From: an uncultured Pelagibacteraceae bacterium
GTDB lineage: Bacteria; Pseudomonadota; Alphaproteobacteria; Pelagibacterales; Pelagibacteraceae
DNA: 64,000 nucleotides
Assembly: GCA_902599485.1 (NCBI GenBank)
Contig: CACKFP010000001.1
Location: forward strand, 1 to 64,000
Direction: 5' to 3'
Shown here: positions 63,043 through 64,000 of the stretch, in pieces
Position numbering within the stretch: position 1 is the first letter of the stretch
Layout of the letters: each line of letters starts with the position of its first letter
Notes under the pieces: generated by a model
What the model saw: only the letters and a program-made list of their open reading frames with translations
Database searches by the model: none
Told to the model about the DNA's origin: nothing
Position numbers and translations under genes: made by a program

Positions 63043-63615
63043 ATGACTATGATGATCAATGAAAACCTTTCACTCGAAAAATGTCCAGCTCTAGTTCTTA
63101 ACGCAGATTATAGACCATTAAGTTATTATCCTTTATCATTATGGTCATGGCAAGACGCTATTAAATCTGTATTTTTAGATAGAGTCTCAATTGTAAGTCA
63201 TTATGATAGAATGATAAGAAGCCCATCATTCTCTATGCAGTTACCGAGTGTTATTGCATTGAAATCTTTTATAAAGCCTCGTTCAAATCCAAATTTCACA
63301 AGGTTTAACGTTTTCTTGAGGGATAAGTTCAGTTGTCAATATTGCGGAAGTAATGACGAACTAACCTTTGACCATCTTCTTCCCAGATCAAAAGGAGGTA
63401 AAACTGATTGGGAAAATGTTGTTACTGCTTGCTCAGCATGTAATGTAAAAAAAGGTGGAAGATTGCTAAAAAATTCTGGAATGAAGTTAAATCAATGGCC
63501 TTTTCAACCAACAACAGAAGATCTCCATAGAAACGGGAAGAATTTTCCTCCTAATTTTCTACACAGTAGTTGGATGGATTATTTATATTGGGATGTTGAA
63601 TTAGATCCTAGTTAA
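63043..63615 (+). CDS. HNH endonuclease family protein
   Basis: CQYCGSNDELTFDHLLPRSKGGKTDWENVVTACSACNVKKGGR. Confidence 0.95.
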   Translation: MTMMINENLSLEKCPALVLNADYRPLSYYPLSLWSWQDAIKSVFLDRVSIVSHYDRMIRSPSFSMQLPSVIALKSFIKPRSNPNFTRFNVFLRDKFSCQYCGSNDELTFDHLLPRSKGGKTDWENVVTACSACNVKKGGRLLKNSGMKLNQWPFQPTTEDLHRNGKNFPPNFLHSSWMDYLYWDVELDPS

Positions 63616-63998
63616 ATTTTTTCAGAGATATTTATAGCAATTTTTGAGCCAGTTTTAATAATTTTATCCATTACTGAATATAATCCTTTTTTTGTTGCGC
63701 CGTGCTCATATGCAATATCCTTATGTTCCAATTCATCAGCTCTAAATTTTTTAATTTTTTCTCTAAGTTTTTTCTCATCATCTTGTAATTGATCTATTTG
63801 ACTTTGGTAATGTTTATCAATTACTTCCTCTACAGAGGCTGTACACAGCATTGCTGCCTTTTTTCCTAATATTGTTGATCCGAAACCCAAACCTACTCCC
63901 AATAAATCCCATAGTGGTAAAAATTTAGTTGGTTTTATATTTCTTTCTCTGATTTCATTTTCAAAAAAATCACTATGTTCTTGCTCATGTTCTCTCAT
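63612..63998 (-). CDS. coq7: COQ7/CAT5-family ubiquinone hydroxylase, truncated at the window edge (3' part)
   Basis: MREHEQEHSDFFENEI...FGSTILGKKAAMLCTASVEEVIDKHYQSQI...DELEHKDIAYEHGA; ORF runs to the window end, so the N-terminus is missing. Confidence 0.92.
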   Translation of the reverse strand: MREHEQEHSDFFENEIRERNIKPTKFLPLWDLLGVGLGFGSTILGKKAAMLCTASVEEVIDKHYQSQIDQLQDDEKKLREKIKKFRADELEHKDIAYEHGATKKGLYSVMDKIIKTGSKIAINISEKI

Positions 63999-64000
63999 TT

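Noticed and set aside
63043-63615. HNH endonuclease as a mobile-element or defence component
   Set aside because: The sequence resembles the widespread housekeeping HNH family found alone in many bacterial chromosomes; no mobile or defence neighbours.
1-64000. tRNA, rRNA, transposase, integrase or prophage genes
   Set aside because: None could be recognised; nearly all intergenic gaps are too short and carry no cloverleaf-like sequence visible by eye.

Overview
This 64 kb AT-rich, very gene-dense window matches a streamlined alphaproteobacterium, probably the SAR11/Pelagibacterales clade (inferred from base composition, gene order and protein character). It is almost entirely core chromosome. 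In order it carries: the mnmG-rsmG-parA-parB partition block; holA-lptE-leuS; a porin; thiE-like/yggS; a nth-dapB-dnaJ-dnaK-grpE-rdgB block; rsmI; maeB; murJ; trpS; a fur-miaB-phoH-ybeY-lnt-metK run; a trimmed nusA-infB-rbfA-rpsO-pnp operon; fabI-fabB-fabA; an irr-like regulator with katG; dut-coaBC-ubiB-ubiE; mutM-rpsT-dnaA-dnaN; lysA-argH; and a 3'-end coq7 fragment. I saw no tRNA, rRNA, CRISPR array, transposase or prophage. The best items for a second look are: (1) a perfect parS 16-mer inside rsmG and a 14/16 match inside mnmG; (2) an uncalled 38-aa ORF that looks like a minimal ArfA ribosome-rescue factor; (3) Irr/ICE-like operators upstream of both the irr-like gene and katG, with a nearby Fur-box-like site, an 18-bp tandem repeat and a 59-aa Cys-rich ORF; (4) extreme gene packing, including eight convergent pairs that share a 4-nt TTAA/TTAG stop overlap and divergent pairs with no room for promoters; (5) an 18-bp perfect palindrome in the porin leader; (6) a short TsaB and a nus operon lacking rimP, ylxR and truB at their usual positions. 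I did not find a clearly novel multi-gene defence or mobile system. No database searches were run; all family calls come from reading the translations.
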